A DNA stretch of 64,000 nucleotides from Phocoena phocoena (Eukaryota; Chordata; Mammalia; Artiodactyla; Phocoenidae): contig NC_089226.1 of the NCBI RefSeq assembly GCF_963924675.1, positions 40,131,124-40,195,123 on the forward strand. Direction: 5' to 3'. How positions within the stretch are numbered: position 1 is the stretch's first letter; each line of letters starts with the position of its first letter. This document shows positions 1-10,010 of this stretch, in pieces. The notes under the pieces were generated by a model, which saw only the letters and a list, made by a program, of their open reading frames with translations, was not told the DNA's origin and did no database searches. The translations under genes were made by a program, and so were the position numbers.

Positions 1-129
1 TTTTACTGAGTCCACAAATTCTAATGCTAACCTCATCCAGAAACACACTTGCAGACACACCCGGAATTAACATTTAATCTGGGCAGCCTGTGGCCCATCT
101 GGGTTGATACATAAAATTAACTATCACAC
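1..129 (+). repeat. Ancient interspersed repeat tail (family not assigned)
   Basis: The text resembles the 3' part of an old mammalian interspersed repeat ending in a 'gttgatacataaaattaac' type phrase. Related sequence appears in this window at about 56765-57180 (same orientation) and about 6350-6465 (opposite orientation), so it is a family and not unique DNA. It is cut by the window edge. I do not recall the family name with confidence. Confidence 0.5.
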
Positions 130-383
130 AGTGTCGTCATCAAATGCAGTGACTTTTTGAGTCACGTACATTTTTTTTTTAGAGAATATTATCTTTTATC
201 TAATCTATTTGGGATACAGTAGTTTTTGAATCTGTGTGTGATGCAGTCACTGGAACTTTATCTCAAGACACAAATGTCATTTACACAAAACCAGACAGTT
301 GGTTTTTAAAACTTTGTTCTGTAGGTATATATCATGGGTTAAATTGTGTCCCCCCCCAAAAAAATGTAGAAGTACACCAAAAT

Positions 384-577
384 GGCAGGCCAAGGGATTG
401 AGATTTTAATCATAAAAGACTCAGATCTGTGACTTGGAACTCAGAAATATTTCCAATTCAGTGTCTATTCTCCAGATTGAGGCAGGCCAAGTGATTGAGA
501 TTTTAATCATAAAAGACTCAGATCTATGACTTGGAACTCAGAAATATTTCCAATTCAGTGTCTATTCTCCAGATTGA
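384..577. repeat. Two-copy tandem duplication, 97-bp period
   Basis: Unit 1 is 384-480 and unit 2 is 481-577. Both begin with 'ggcaggccaag' and run through the same text to 'tctccagattga'. Only a couple of substitutions separate them (for example 'agggattg' versus 'agtgattg', and 'atctgtgac' versus 'atctatgac'). The near identity implies a fairly recent local duplication or an assembly artefact. A third partial start ('ggcagga') follows at 578. Confidence 0.95.
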
Positions 578-584
578 GGCAGGA

Positions 585-740
585 CTGTTACCAAAAGCTC
601 GGCCGCTCTGTACACCAGTGCCAATCAAATCCCGGAGACAGAGTTTTGGGTGAAGTAGAAAGGATAGCTTTATTGCTTTGCCGGGCAAAGGGGAACACGT
701 TGGGCTTCTGCCTCGAAAAACAGTGTGTCCCGTATTTAAC
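585..740 (-). mobile_element. Probable endogenous retrovirus LTR fragment, antisense
   Basis: On the minus strand this stretch carries an AATAAA polyadenylation signal (complement of 669-674) followed by 'gctatcc' text, a layout typical of an LTR R region, together with GC-rich flanks ('gccgggcaaaggggaacac' on the plus strand). No gag, pol or env sequence accompanies it, so at most it is a solo or partial LTR. The assignment is by resemblance to artiodactyl ERV LTRs and is tentative; boundaries are approximate. Confidence 0.4.
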
Positions 741-974
741 TCTATTTTCTTTGTCACACATCTAGCCAACCATCCATCCCTCTAGTCATCCACCCATCTT
801 ATTTTTCATGCATTTCGAAGTACACGGCAGACATCTGTGTACTTCCTCCTAAAAAATTCAAGCATGCATATCGTTAACCAGAGTTCAACATTTGTCTGCA
901 GGTTTTTTTTTCTTTCTTTCAGAATTAGCTTTTCAAAAGGTAAAGATGGTTATCACACTTGCATGTGTAAGACA

Positions 975-1470
975 CTTCAAGACTTAAAATAAGCCCCAAA
1001 TCCTTAACATGGCACACGGACCCTGGTTAATCTGCTCCCTATTTACTTTTCCATCCCAATCTGTTGTCTTTTCTCTCACCTGCACCGCGGGCATTCATTT
1101 CTCCTGCTGGTCTGTAATTGTCCTGCTCTCTTACTTGTCTTCTCGACCTGGCTTTTTTTTCATAGCTCACCCTCCGTGGCTGGGAAGCCCTGCTCACGCC
1201 TCGGATCCCAGAACGGATGGCTTCCCCTCAGGGAAGTTTGTGTGGTCCCCCAGGGCTCGGCGAGATGTTCCCTTGGGGTCTTACGCTTGCTGCTGTCACA
1301 GCACTTAACCGCTTGTCATTGTGAACACCTGCCTGCGGGCTGGCGCCTGCCTCTTGGCTGCGAGCAGCTTGGGGCAGGCTCAGCAGTGCTCACAGGAGCT
1401 AACAGTGCCTGGCCCGGAGTACCCAGTCAAACACGTATGCTGAGTACACGAGGAGCACTTGATTAGGAGA
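975..1470 (+). repeat. Possible old L2 LINE 3' end
   Basis: The phrase 'aaatccttaacatggc' near 995 and the ending 'cagtgcctggcccggagta' near 1403 resemble the 3' region of L2 LINEs, in sense orientation. The interior is strongly diverged and no reading frame survives. The element would be interrupted at its end by the SINE that follows at 1483. Confidence 0.45.
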
Positions 1471-1482
1471 AACACTGCATTT

Positions 1483-1700
1483 CTTTTTCTTTTCTTTCTT
1501 TTTTTTTTGTGGTACGCAGGCCTCTCACTGTTGCGGCCTCTCCCGTTGCAGAGCACAGGCTCCGGACGCGCAGGCTCAGGGGCCGTGGCTCACAGGCTCA
1601 GCTGCTTCGTGGCATGTGAGATCTTCCCGGACCGGGACGCAAACCCGCGTCCCCCGCATCGGCAGGCGGACTCTCAACAACTGTGCCACCAGGGAAGCCC
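1483..1700 (-). mobile_element. CHR-type tRNA-derived SINE
   Basis: A complete SINE in minus orientation: a T-rich stretch (complement of the A tail) at about 1483-1508, the body, and the complement of the tRNA-like head ending 'ccaccagggaagccc' at 1700. It is flanked by a perfect 12-bp target-site duplication, 'aacactgcattt', at 1471-1482 and 1701-1712, so this is an L1-mediated retrotransposition. The copy carries scattered substitutions relative to its siblings. SINEs of this class carry internal RNA polymerase III A and B boxes and encode no protein. Confidence 0.95.
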
Positions 1701-1749
1701 AACACTGCATTTACTAAAAACACTTTCAATTCAGACACTTCCCTGGTTT

Positions 1750-2105
1750 AACCTGACCTAGCTCTTCTCCTTGCCCCGGGCTCTTCTTCACTCTCCTTTA
1801 TCCTCACCTCACCTGTCTTTCTCATATCTGGTTTGAAGTGACTTCTCTCTTCTTTCCTTCCTCTCTCCATCCATCTCTCCCTCCTTGGCCCCCATCTCTC
1901 CCCTGCCCTTCCCTTCTCTCTTTCCTTCACTCTCTCCCTTCCCATTCCTTCATTCTATCCTTACCTACCGTTCTCCCCTCTAGTTTAAAGTAACGTCTCC
2001 ATTTCCTCTTGCCTCCCCCTCTCCTTACCCATCTCCTCTCTCACTCTGTCTCCCATCTGTCTTCCCTCTCCCTTCTGATTTTTCTCCCTCACCCTCAGGC
2101 TTTCA
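1750..2105. repeat. Polypyrimidine (CT-rich) tract with internal repetition
   Basis: About 350 bases in which the plus strand is overwhelmingly C and T, with clusters such as 'ctctctccatccatctctcc'. A non-pyrimidine phrase recurs in diverged form ('tggtttgaagtgacttctc' near 1830 and 'tagtttaaagtaacgtctcc' near 1982), which suggests an old tandem duplication of roughly 150 bp. Open frames on the minus strand here (Arg/Glu/Lys-rich) simply reflect the purine bias. Confidence 0.8.
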
Positions 2106-2569
2106 GATTGGGCCATCTTCAGTTTCTGATGATTTCTGTGAGATTTCAGAGTGTTACTGCTTGGACCTTTCATCACCACTTGAAGAAGGCCCCTTTTTAG
2201 GTCTAATCACAGCAGAGGAAATGAGTGTGAAAGCTATCAGGTGTTGAAGAGAGTCCAGGTAAGAGGAGACAGATAGATAACATCAAAATCCTATGGGAAA
2301 GAGACTAGCTGAAAATCAGAGATGGGAGAAAGATCGCATACAACAAGTATCTTTATTTGCCTGTTTAGTTTTCTACTTGGATTGCTAGCTCCTTCTCTCT
2401 TCAGTGTGAAGTTTCCCTGGTGCCAACGTCCCACTGTTACATTCAACCCAGGCTGCTGCTGGGTCCACCAGACAGGGTTACTACTAAGTAACTAAGGTTT
2501 ACATGCAGTTTTACCATGTGCAACTGAACTCCATCATTTTCTCTTTCAGTCCTCCCAGCATCCCTCCTT
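2106..2569. other. No recognisable feature
   Basis: Unique-looking sequence between the polypyrimidine tract and the L2 element. I see no reading frame, RNA gene or repeat that I can name. Confidence 0.5.
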
Positions 2570-2971
2570 CCAACTGTCCCTTGACCAAAGGTGAAGCCAC
2601 CAACTTGTCTCTTGTCTCTTTCTCTTCCCAGACATACTTCCTATAACACCTGTGCATGTTCCCTGTGGTTCCTCTGTGTCACCTCACATTCATCAACCAC
2701 TGCCATTCAGTCCTACTCACCACCCCATGGAATCCACTCTCGCCAAGTTCACCAGCAACCTTCAAACTGTTCTATCCAATGGGAAGGGTCAGTCCATAGC
2801 CCACTTGACCTCTCAGCTGCCTTTGACCAAGGGTATCCTTCCTGCCTTCTTGAAACTCACCTTTTTATTGATTCCCAGGGCTCTACCCTGTCCTGCTTTT
2901 CCTTCTCAGTCTCCTTGGTGGCCTCCATTTCCTCCATGTGTGTTTGAGTGTTTTCTTGAGCTCAGTCCTGG

Positions 2972-3022
2972 CCTGTGTGTGTGTGTGTGTGTGAATGTGT
3001 GTGTATATTTATGTGTATATGT
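2972..3022. repeat. (GT)n microsatellite, imperfect
   Basis: A run of GT dinucleotides broken by 'aa' and 'ttta' interruptions, followed by CT-rich sequence. It lies within the L2 element. Confidence 0.85.
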
Positions 3023-3546
3023 GATCTCTGTTTCTCTCTCCCTCTCGCTTTTTACCCCCTCCACCCCCAATAGTTAAAATCCAGTAGTATTTTACTTGGA
3101 TTTTCCACAGGTACTTTACATTCAACATGACCCACCTGTTCTTATCCCCCCATTCAATCTGCTTTTCCAAGCTGGTTGATGAGACCCTATATCCCTAGTC
3201 ACCCAGGCCATAGGCCTGGGGTTGTCCTGGACTCCTCTTCCTCTACCACACCTCATGCAAACACTTGTAAGACCCTTCATGGTCTGGCCAGTGGTTACTA
3301 CTGACCCCTCTCCCTCCCATTCCCATCCTCACCCTGCAGGCTCACCACGCTGGATGACTTGCTGCTCTCCAAACGCGCCACTGCTCTGGACCTTTGCACC
3401 TGCAGTCCCGTCTGCCAGGAACGACCTGTCCCTGCTTCTTCACTCAGCTTCTTAGCCTTTAGGGCTTCACTCAGGCATTATCATCTCTAGAAAACCTGCC
3501 TTTGCCCCTCCCTGGTGTAGACACCATGGCTTTCTGAACTTCTTTT

Positions 3547-3748
3547 TTTTTTTTTTGCAGTACGCTGGCCTCCCACCGCTGTGGCCTCTCCCGTTGTGGA
3601 GCACAGGCTCCGGACGCGCAGGCTCAGCGGCCATGGCTCACGGGCCCAGCCGCTCCGCGGCACGTGGGATCTTCCCGGACCGGGGCACGAACCCGTGTCC
3701 CCTGCATCGGCAGGTGGACTCTCAACCACTGCGCCACCAGGGAAGCCC
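3547..3748 (-). mobile_element. CHR-type tRNA-derived SINE inserted in L2
   Basis: Minus-strand SINE with a poly(T) start, the body, and the tRNA-like head complement ending at 3748. The 12-bp target-site duplication 'tgaacttctttt' is perfect (3535-3546 and 3749-3760). The L2 text reads on continuously across the insertion, which dates the SINE as younger than the L2. Confidence 0.95.
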
Positions 3749-4173
3749 TGAACTTCTTTTGAGTATTGCATTTATTACAAGGGAGTATAAACTTCTGCCG
3801 ATTTGCTTGCCTCCCCATTTTGTCCTGAGTTCCCTGAGGGTGAGGACTTTACCTTGTCCTTCTGTCACTAGCCCCTAGCACAGTTTATGGTGCATAGGAG
3901 AGCCTCTGAGTTAATGAGTGAGAGCTCTGTGCCAGGCCTGATAGTCCACAGGGGCCTGCACCTCTCTGTAGCATCCAGTTCTTCTGAGCCCATGGACAGT
4001 GCTTTCCTCGTAGTTTACTTTTCAACACCCATCCTTGGAATGTCCCATCCTGCCAGCCTAGTATGTTTAAAATTGAAAGTATGTTTGAACAGGCACAAAC
4101 CTCTCAGTAGCTCCTCGCAGAGGATTGAAACACACCTGCGTATGTTTCTTTTAGACTGGGACAATTTTGCGTG

Positions 4174-4221
4174 GTTATAATACACATGGTCCAGTGTGTT
4201 ATAATACATATGGTCCACGCC
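4174..4221. repeat. Short tandem duplication, 24-bp period
   Basis: Two adjacent units share 'gttataatacacatggtcca' (first) and the same with one change, 'gttataatacatatggtcca' (second). Starts are 4174 and 4198. Confidence 0.85.
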
Positions 4222-4369
4222 TGTCCAGGCATGGCTGCTTATCAGCATCACTACATCCCCCCTCCATCTCCCCCATCCCACCAACTACGGGATGTGAGCT
4301 GAAGCTGGTATCAGCCTTTGAATTGTACCCATAATCCTAGCCTCCCCGGTGAGAGAAAGAGACAGGGTC

Positions 4370-4795
4370 CCAAACTGCAGCTAAAAGGAACTATCTTTAA
4401 TACTTTCAACATACTGTGATCACTGTTGCTCCAGGCCTGCACACATGCTTTCCCCGTTCAGCTGGGACCTCCCCGTCATCCTCCACACTCTTAATACCTT
4501 CCCTTAGCTGATGTCTTCTTTTTTTAGGTCTCCATTTAGAGAGGTCCACATTCAGGGAGGCCTATGTCTGGATTAGGTGTCCTTCCTGGTGCTCTCGCAG
4601 CCCTTGGGTCACCTCTATCAGGACGCCGCACTCTGGTGGAATTGCCTGCTGGCTTCCATGTTTGTTTCCAGTTAGACTAAAGCCCCTGAGCCAGTAGAGA
4701 CTGTTGCTGTAAGTGCGGTGTCACAGCTGTAACTGCAGTGCCTGGTACACAGTAGACACTCAGTAGGTATTTGTAAAATGAACAAGTGATTTTCT
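4370..4795 (+). repeat. L2 LINE 3' end, sense
   Basis: Phrases in the order expected for an L2 tail are visible: 'cagggaggcctatgtctgga' near 4553, a C/T-rich middle, then 'cagtgcctggtacacagtag' near 4736 and 'tatttgtaaaatgaac' near 4768. It has no coding potential. Boundaries are approximate. Confidence 0.6.
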
Positions 4796-6340
4796 TTGGT
4801 AAGAAAGCTTCTCTCATATGATTCATTTTTACAGAGAAGCATACCAGGAAAAATTCTGGGAAACCTCAGTGTGATTGCGATGGTCACAGTTATAAGTGTT
4901 ACGTGTATGTGATGTGCAGGTTTGTGGATTTTCACCCTTTAAAAAAAAAGTTGTTTTTCCACCCTCATTCACCTCTCACTTCTGACTAGATAACTTGTCA
5001 TCTTTCTGACTCCCTGCAGCTCTATTAACCATGTGGCTTGGCAAATTGTTTTCCTCCTAGGCACAATCTCTCTTAGTACACAATTTCATGTGTAAAGAAT
5101 GGAATTGGATCAGTTTATATTTCATAGATTAAAGAAAATATACATCTTTCTAGATTGTTTTAATCTTTATGTCTTTGTCTTACATTAAAAATGTCTGAGA
5201 AAATGCATAGAAGGGTTGGAAAGTCCATATGTGTTTTGTGGTTTATAGAAAGAAAGCAGTGGGAAGTAAATAGTTTTAAGGTGACAAATATTTGACTCTT
5301 TATGCCCTTGTGCCTATAAATGAAATGCTAGAGAGGGGGAATATCAGTTTTCCAAAAGACTATGGGTATATTGCCTTCTGGTAATGCAATGATTAAGCAG
5401 TTACCATTGCTAGAAAAATATATTTTGTGATTCTTCAATGACCTCTATTATAAGTCAATATGATATAACATGTGAAGCTGTTGAATGTTTTATGTTTACT
5501 TAAGACTAAGTTCTCTGGATAATGTTAATGGTTGTAAATATTACAAAACTAGATTTTTAGCTTACTAAATGTCTCCTCGTACTTGAGTTGATGATTCTGT
5601 TTTGATCAAAGCCTGTGGAATGTCTGGTTGCCATGGATACTGGAGCTTAAGAGGAGCCACTGAGTCATCTCACTGTATTGTCCTTAAAGATAAAACACTG
5701 CACCCATCTGCAGAAATGTAGAAATTCTCTTAACTTCTCCAAATTCCCTGGCATGGTGGTTTCTTTGGATCTGGAAGAAGTTTCCTGGGGCTGTTTCTAC
5801 TGTAGGATGAATGGTCCCTTTGGGTAGAGTGAAAAGACACAGGCTATGGACTGTGGTTATTCCCATTCCAAGAAGAAGGGGAAGTCAATTGAGGTTTCTC
5901 AAGCATCACTCTGTTCCAGGTCCTGTAACCAAACTCTTGATAGACCTCATCTCATTGCCTTGTCTGCTAGTCAAGGGCAACGGTTTAGTCTAGTTCAATA
6001 CTGTATACTATGTAGTTTATATTGATTAATACAAATGATTGCTGAAAGAATGAGCAAATAACCATGCATAAGTATTATAAACCCCTCTTACAGATGATCT
6101 CAGAGAGGTTAATTGAGTTGCTCAAGGTCTTATCTCCTAATCATCTAACGGAAGATGTATATCGCAGGATGTCAAAGGAGAAGAGTGAACACCATTCAAG
6201 GATCTGCAGCCTTTTCTGGGGAATGGATTAGCATATTTTTGGTTGTACATAGGATAGTTGTATCATGTGAAAGTATGACTTTGTCTTTCTTGGAGATTAA
6301 GTATGATTTAAGTTGTGTATAGGTGCCAAGTTGACAAGAG
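4796..6340. other. Repeat-poor, unique-looking DNA
   Basis: About 1.5 kb in which I recognise no transposon, simple repeat or plausible exon. It is AT-rich. Short frames at 5684-5866 (minus) and 5811-5993 (plus) have no recognisable motif. A cluster of transcription-factor-like motifs lies at 5604-5670 and is listed separately. Being one of the longer non-repeat stretches, this is where conserved noncoding sequence would most plausibly sit. Confidence 0.5.
5604..5670. promoter_or_regulatory. Candidate regulatory motif cluster (TCF/LEF-, RFX- and AP-1-like)
   Basis: Three motifs fall within 67 bp of repeat-free DNA. 'gatcaaag' near 5606 resembles a TCF/LEF site. 'gttgccatggatac' (5627-5640) matches the RFX X-box palindrome at 12 of 14 positions. 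'tgagtcat' (5661-5668) contains a perfect AP-1 heptamer. The clustering is seen directly; enhancer function is only a guess, since such short motifs arise by chance in 64 kb. Confidence 0.25.
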
Positions 6341-6349
6341 TGGACCGTG

Positions 6350-6465
6350 GTGGTCAGTTTTCTATGTCAGCTTGTCCAAGTTATTGGTCTCTTTGATTCA
6401 ACCAAACACTAATCTAGGTGTTGTTATAAAGGTAGTTTGTAATTAAAGTCCATAATCAGTGGTGA
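6350..6465 (-). repeat. Ancient interspersed repeat fragment, same family as 1-129
   Basis: The phrase 'ggtggtcagttttctatgtc' followed by 'accaaacactaatctaggtg' is the reverse complement of the motif order seen at the end of 56765-57180. The family is unassigned and no coding is visible. Confidence 0.5.
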
Positions 6466-6589
6466 GCGATTAACACGTATTTGAGTCTTGGTCTGTCTAA
6501 CTTCTAAGTTTGTGCTCCCCTGTTTTACATTAAGCAGGTAAAAAAATCTACTGACTTATTCCTTGACACTTAAATCTTATAATAAAATC

Positions 6590-6715
6590 TGCAAAGTATT
6601 GAGTGCCTGCCATGTGGCAGGACTGATCTAAGTATGTCCCTCAGGTTATTACACAGCAATCCTAAATACTATCACCCCAACTATGGTCATAAAGAAAGTG
6701 AGGTATAGAAATCCT
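6590..6715 (-). repeat. MIR SINE fragment
   Basis: Text such as 'gtgcctgccatgtggcagga' followed by a 'cccaactatggtcataaag' stretch fits the reverse complement of the MIR core and 3' region. It is heavily diverged. Confidence 0.55.
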
Positions 6716-6764
6716 CTGTATTATGCTTAACTCCTTCCTACACCATCCCCTAAAGGGTCTCCAA

Positions 6765-6861
6765 CTGAAGCTCCGGTCTCTAACACATGAGATTCTTTTC
6801 ATGACCTGAAGCTCCGGTCTCTGAAGCTCCGGTCTCTAACACATGAGATTCTTTTCATGAC
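6765..6861. repeat. Complex tandem duplication
   Basis: The order is A-B-A-a-B. 'ctgaagctccggtctct' (A) occurs at 6765-6781, 6806-6822 and, overlapping by 2 bp, 6821-6837. 'aacacatgagattcttttca' and its last four bases (B) occur at 6782-6805 and 6838-6861. All copies are identical, which implies recent slippage or an assembly join. Confidence 0.95.
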
Positions 6862-7463
6862 CAAAGAGTTTGGGAAATATTCAAGCTATCACCACTTCCT
6901 GAGGACTCAGTGTACATGCATAATGTCTTACAGACTCTGAGAAGTCCTGTAGTAAAGACATTTCTTGAACTCCATTTAACCCAGCATTTCCAAACATATT
7001 TGACCACAGCAGCCCTTGTGTGTATTATAGCCATTAACAGCATGGCATGAGTGTTCTGTCAATCACACTTAGAGGAATGCTGGCCTGCCACATGGCACTA
7101 GACATCAGTTTCACAGCAGCAACAGTGGAAAATGTGCTCAGACCATATCAAGCTCCTGGGTCATACCTATTATTTAGATAATGCTTCACATTTATTTAAA
7201 TTACATTTTTGCTAAAAGTCTTATGTGGGCTGAATTTCTGTTCAGAGAACCTTCATTTTGCCCATGTACTATGTGTCAAATTCCAATGTAGGGCAATTCT
7301 TGCATCTTTTGGCAGAATTGTAGAGAGAACCTACAAATTCTTTTTTTTTTTTCCATTTTTTTTCTTGGTGCCATTTTGATTTTCTCCTCATTTCTTTTTT
7401 GTATATTCTTTACTTATTTTCTTAGTGGTTACCCTGGGGATTACAATTAACATCCTAAATTTC

Positions 7464-8888
7464 TGAAAGATCAGAAAGAGAAATTAAGGAAACAATCTCA
7501 TTTACAATTGCATCAAAAAGAATAAAATACCTAGGAATAAACCTACCTAAGGAGACAAAAGACCTCTACTCTGAAAACTATAAGACACTGATGAAAGAAA
7601 TTGGAGAGGACACAAAGAGATGGAAGGATATACCATGTTCTTGGATTGGAAGAATCAATATTGTCAGAATGACTATACTACCCAAGGCAATCTACAGATT
7701 CAATGCAATCCTTATCAAATTACCAATGGCATTTTTCACAGAACTAGAACAAAAAACTTTAAAGTTTATATGGAAACACAAAATACCCCAAATAGCCAAA
7801 GCAGTCCTGAGAAAGAAAAACAGAGGTGGAGGAATCAGATACTCTGATTTCAGAATATACTACAAAGCTACAGTCATCAAAACAGTATGGTACTGGCACA
7901 AAAACAGACATATAGATCAAGGAACAGGATAGAAAGCTTATAAATAAACTCACACACCTATGTGTCAATTAATCTATGACAAAGGAGGCAAGAATATACA
8001 GTGCAGAAAAGAGTCTCCTCAATAAGTGGTGCTGGGAAAACTGGACAGCTACATGTAAAAGAATGAAATTAGAACATTCTCTAACACCATACCCCAAAAT
8101 AAACTCAGAATGGATCAAAGACCTAAATTTAAGGCCAGATACTATAAAACTCTTAGAGGAAAACATAGGCAGAACACTCTTTGACATAAATTGCAGCAAT
8201 ATCTTTTTTGAAACACTTCCTAGAGTAATGAAAATAAAAACAGAAATAAACAAATTGAACTTAGAAGCTTCTGAACAGCAAAGGAAACCATAAACAAAAT
8301 GAAAAGACAACCCACAGAATGAGAGAAAATATTTGCAAATGAAGTGACCAACAAGGGATTAATTTCCAAAATATACAAATAGCTCATGCAACTCTATATC
8401 AAAATAACAAACAACCCAATCAAAACATGGGCAGAAGACCTAGATAGCCATTTCTCCAATGAAGATATACAGATGGCCAAAAAGCACATGAAAAGATGCT
8501 CAATATCACTAATTATCAGAGAAATGCAAATCAAAACTACAATGAGGCGTCACTTCCCACCAGTCAGAATGGCCATCATCAAAAAGTCTACAAACAATAA
8601 ATGCTGGACAGGGTGTGGAGAAAAGGGAACCCTCTTACACTGTTGGTGGGAATGTAAATTGGTACAACCACTATGGAGAACAGTATGGAGGTTCCTTAAA
8701 AAACGAAAGATAGAACTACCATATGATCCAGCAATCCCACTCCTGGGCATATATCCAGAGAAAACCATAATCCAAAAAGATACATGCAGCACTATTTCCA
8801 AAAGCCAAGACATGGAAGCAACCTAAATGTCCATTGACAGAGGAATGGATAAAGAATATGTGGTACATATATACAATGGAATATTCCT
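7464..8888 (+). mobile_element. L1 LINE fragment (ORF2 C-terminal half), truncated at both ends
   Basis: Sense-strand L1 ORF2 sequence begins inside the thumb region after the RT active site and runs through the C-terminal part. Frames at 7591-7932, 7976-8293 and 8386-8826 give peptides parallel to those of the L1 at 44240-51646 (for example '[14 protein letters not shown]' and '[20 protein letters not shown]'). Stops and frameshifts separate them. The zinc-knuckle-like 'CWWEC' motif of the ORF2 C-terminus survives near 8645. The element stops abruptly at about 8888 and lacks the L1 3' UTR and A tail, so its 3' end was lost after insertion or it is a recombined piece. The T-rich stretch 7340-7463 just upstream may be another, inverted, L1 piece, but I cannot show it. 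Confidence 0.9.
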
Positions 8889-9418
8889 CCTTCACTTCCT
8901 ATGCAGATCTTTAAAGTATGATGTCATTCAGAGTGAAACCATTTTAAAACATATTTAGCACACATACACTTTAGAAACACTTTAGAAACAAACCTACATG
9001 TTCTCATTCTCTGCCTTTTTGTTTGTTTGTTTTTCAAACCTGTGCAGCTTTGAAAGGCTTCCTTTTGTTCCTTCTCACCTTCAGCTTAAGACCAGTTCTC
9101 CAGTCCTGCTCTTGGCCACAGCCAGCAGTCACCTGTTTATCAATCTTCTCATTTTCTTAGCCTATACTTCCCCGGTACACACTCATTATCTCCTCGAGAG
9201 CAGCTGACCCCAGCTTCTCTCTCAGCATCTGCTGAGCCCTCGATCTCCATAATCCCTTTTCTGCTCAGAGTCTCCAGCAACTCCCAGTTATTAGAGGTTT
9301 CTACCTTCGTCTCTTCTGTTGCTTCCGTGCTGGTGGAGGACTAATCACAGCCTTCTTAAAAGAGGGGCCATTAGCGACTGAGGTTAGTACTGAACAGGCT
9401 TTCAAAAGTTTCCACTAG
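8889..9418. other. No recognisable feature
   Basis: Unique-looking sequence between the L1 fragment and the next SINE. Pieces near 9060-9250 are C/T-rich and might be old L2, but nothing is clear enough to call. Confidence 0.4.
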
Positions 9419-9629
9419 AGGGCTTCACTGGGCTTCCCTGGTAGCGCAGTGGTTGAGAGTCCGCCTGCTGAGAGTAGAGGACACGGGTTCGTGTCCCGAT
9501 CCGCGAGGATCCCACATGCCGCGGAGCGGCTGGGCCCGTGAGCCATGGCCGCTGGGCCTGCGCGTCCGGAGCCTGTGCTCCGCAACGGGGGAGGCCACAA
9601 CAGTGAGAGGCCCGCGTACCGCTAAAAAA
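9419..9629 (+). mobile_element. CHR-type tRNA-derived SINE
   Basis: Plus-strand SINE with head 'ggcttccctggtagcgcag' at 9431 and a short A tail to about 9633. It is bounded by a perfect 15-bp target-site duplication, 'aaaagtttccactag', at 9404-9418 and 9630-9644. About a dozen extra bases ('agggcttcact') lie between the duplication and the usual SINE start. They partly repeat the SINE's own first bases, perhaps from slippage during 5'-end joining. The B-box region carries changes. Confidence 0.95.
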
Positions 9630-9650
9630 AAAAGTTTCCACTAGCAACAA

Positions 9651-9782
9651 CTATAAGATGTTTAAAATCATATCATTTAAGTCAGCAAAGAAAACTGTAT
9701 ACATTTAACATTTTCTCTATAAGATGTTTAAAATCATATCATTCAAGTCAGCAAAGAAAACTGTATACATTTAAAATTTTCT
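9651..9782. repeat. Two-copy tandem duplication, 66-bp period
   Basis: Unit 1 is 9651-9716 and unit 2 is 9717-9782. Both start 'ctataagatgtttaaaatc' and end 'ttttct', with two differences ('atttaag' versus 'attcaag', and 'aacatt' versus 'aaaatt'). It begins six bases downstream of the SINE's 3' target-site duplication. Confidence 0.95.
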
Positions 9783-9814
9783 CTAAGGTCAAATACTTCA
9801 CTAATATAAGGAGG

Positions 9815-10010
9815 AGCTGCCTCCAAATCTCAGCTCCTCCTTATTTAGTGCTATGACCGTTGCACATGCCTTGGCTTTCTTATTGGGAAATGAGAATATT
9901 AATAGTACCTATCTCATCACACTCTTATGGTATATAAATAATTTACTTAAAATGTTTAGAACATTACCTGACATATAAAAAGCACCAGGCAATGTTATCT
10001 ATTATTAACA
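9815..10010 (+). repeat. MIR SINE, sense
   Basis: The order 'ctccaaatctcagctcctcc', 'tattgggaaatgagaatatt', 'agtacctatctcatcacac' and 'tgacatataaaaagcaccag' follows the MIR layout from tRNA-like part to tail. It is diverged and ancient. Confidence 0.7.

Larger units (their letters stand above)
2570..3920 (+). mobile_element. L2 LINE, 3' half, interrupted by a SINE and a (GT)n tract
   Basis: This is the best-preserved L2 in the window. From about 2700 the sequence follows the L2 reverse transcriptase region in sense orientation ('cactctcgccaagttcacc', 'cccacttgacctctcagctg', 'ccttctcagtctccttggtgg'). It continues through 3100-3250 ('acccaggccataggcctggg') and reaches the 3' tail ('gtctgccaggaacgacctg' at about 3409, 'ttccctgagggtgaggac' at about 3829). 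A (GT)n tract expanded near 2972-3022 and the CHR SINE at 3547-3748 split it. Frames at 2591-2947 and 2652-3077 are pieces of the decayed RT frame; the protein is not functional. L2 is ancient and inactive in placental mammals. Confidence 0.75.

Noticed and set aside
585..740. Complete endogenous retrovirus
   Set aside because: Only an LTR-like stretch is visible; no gag, pol or env similarity follows on either side.
1683..1700. CTCF-like core in the SINE ends ('ccaccagggaag')
   Set aside because: It resembles the first half of the CTCF motif, but the following G-rich half is replaced by 'aagccc', so key bases are missing in the SINE copies I checked.
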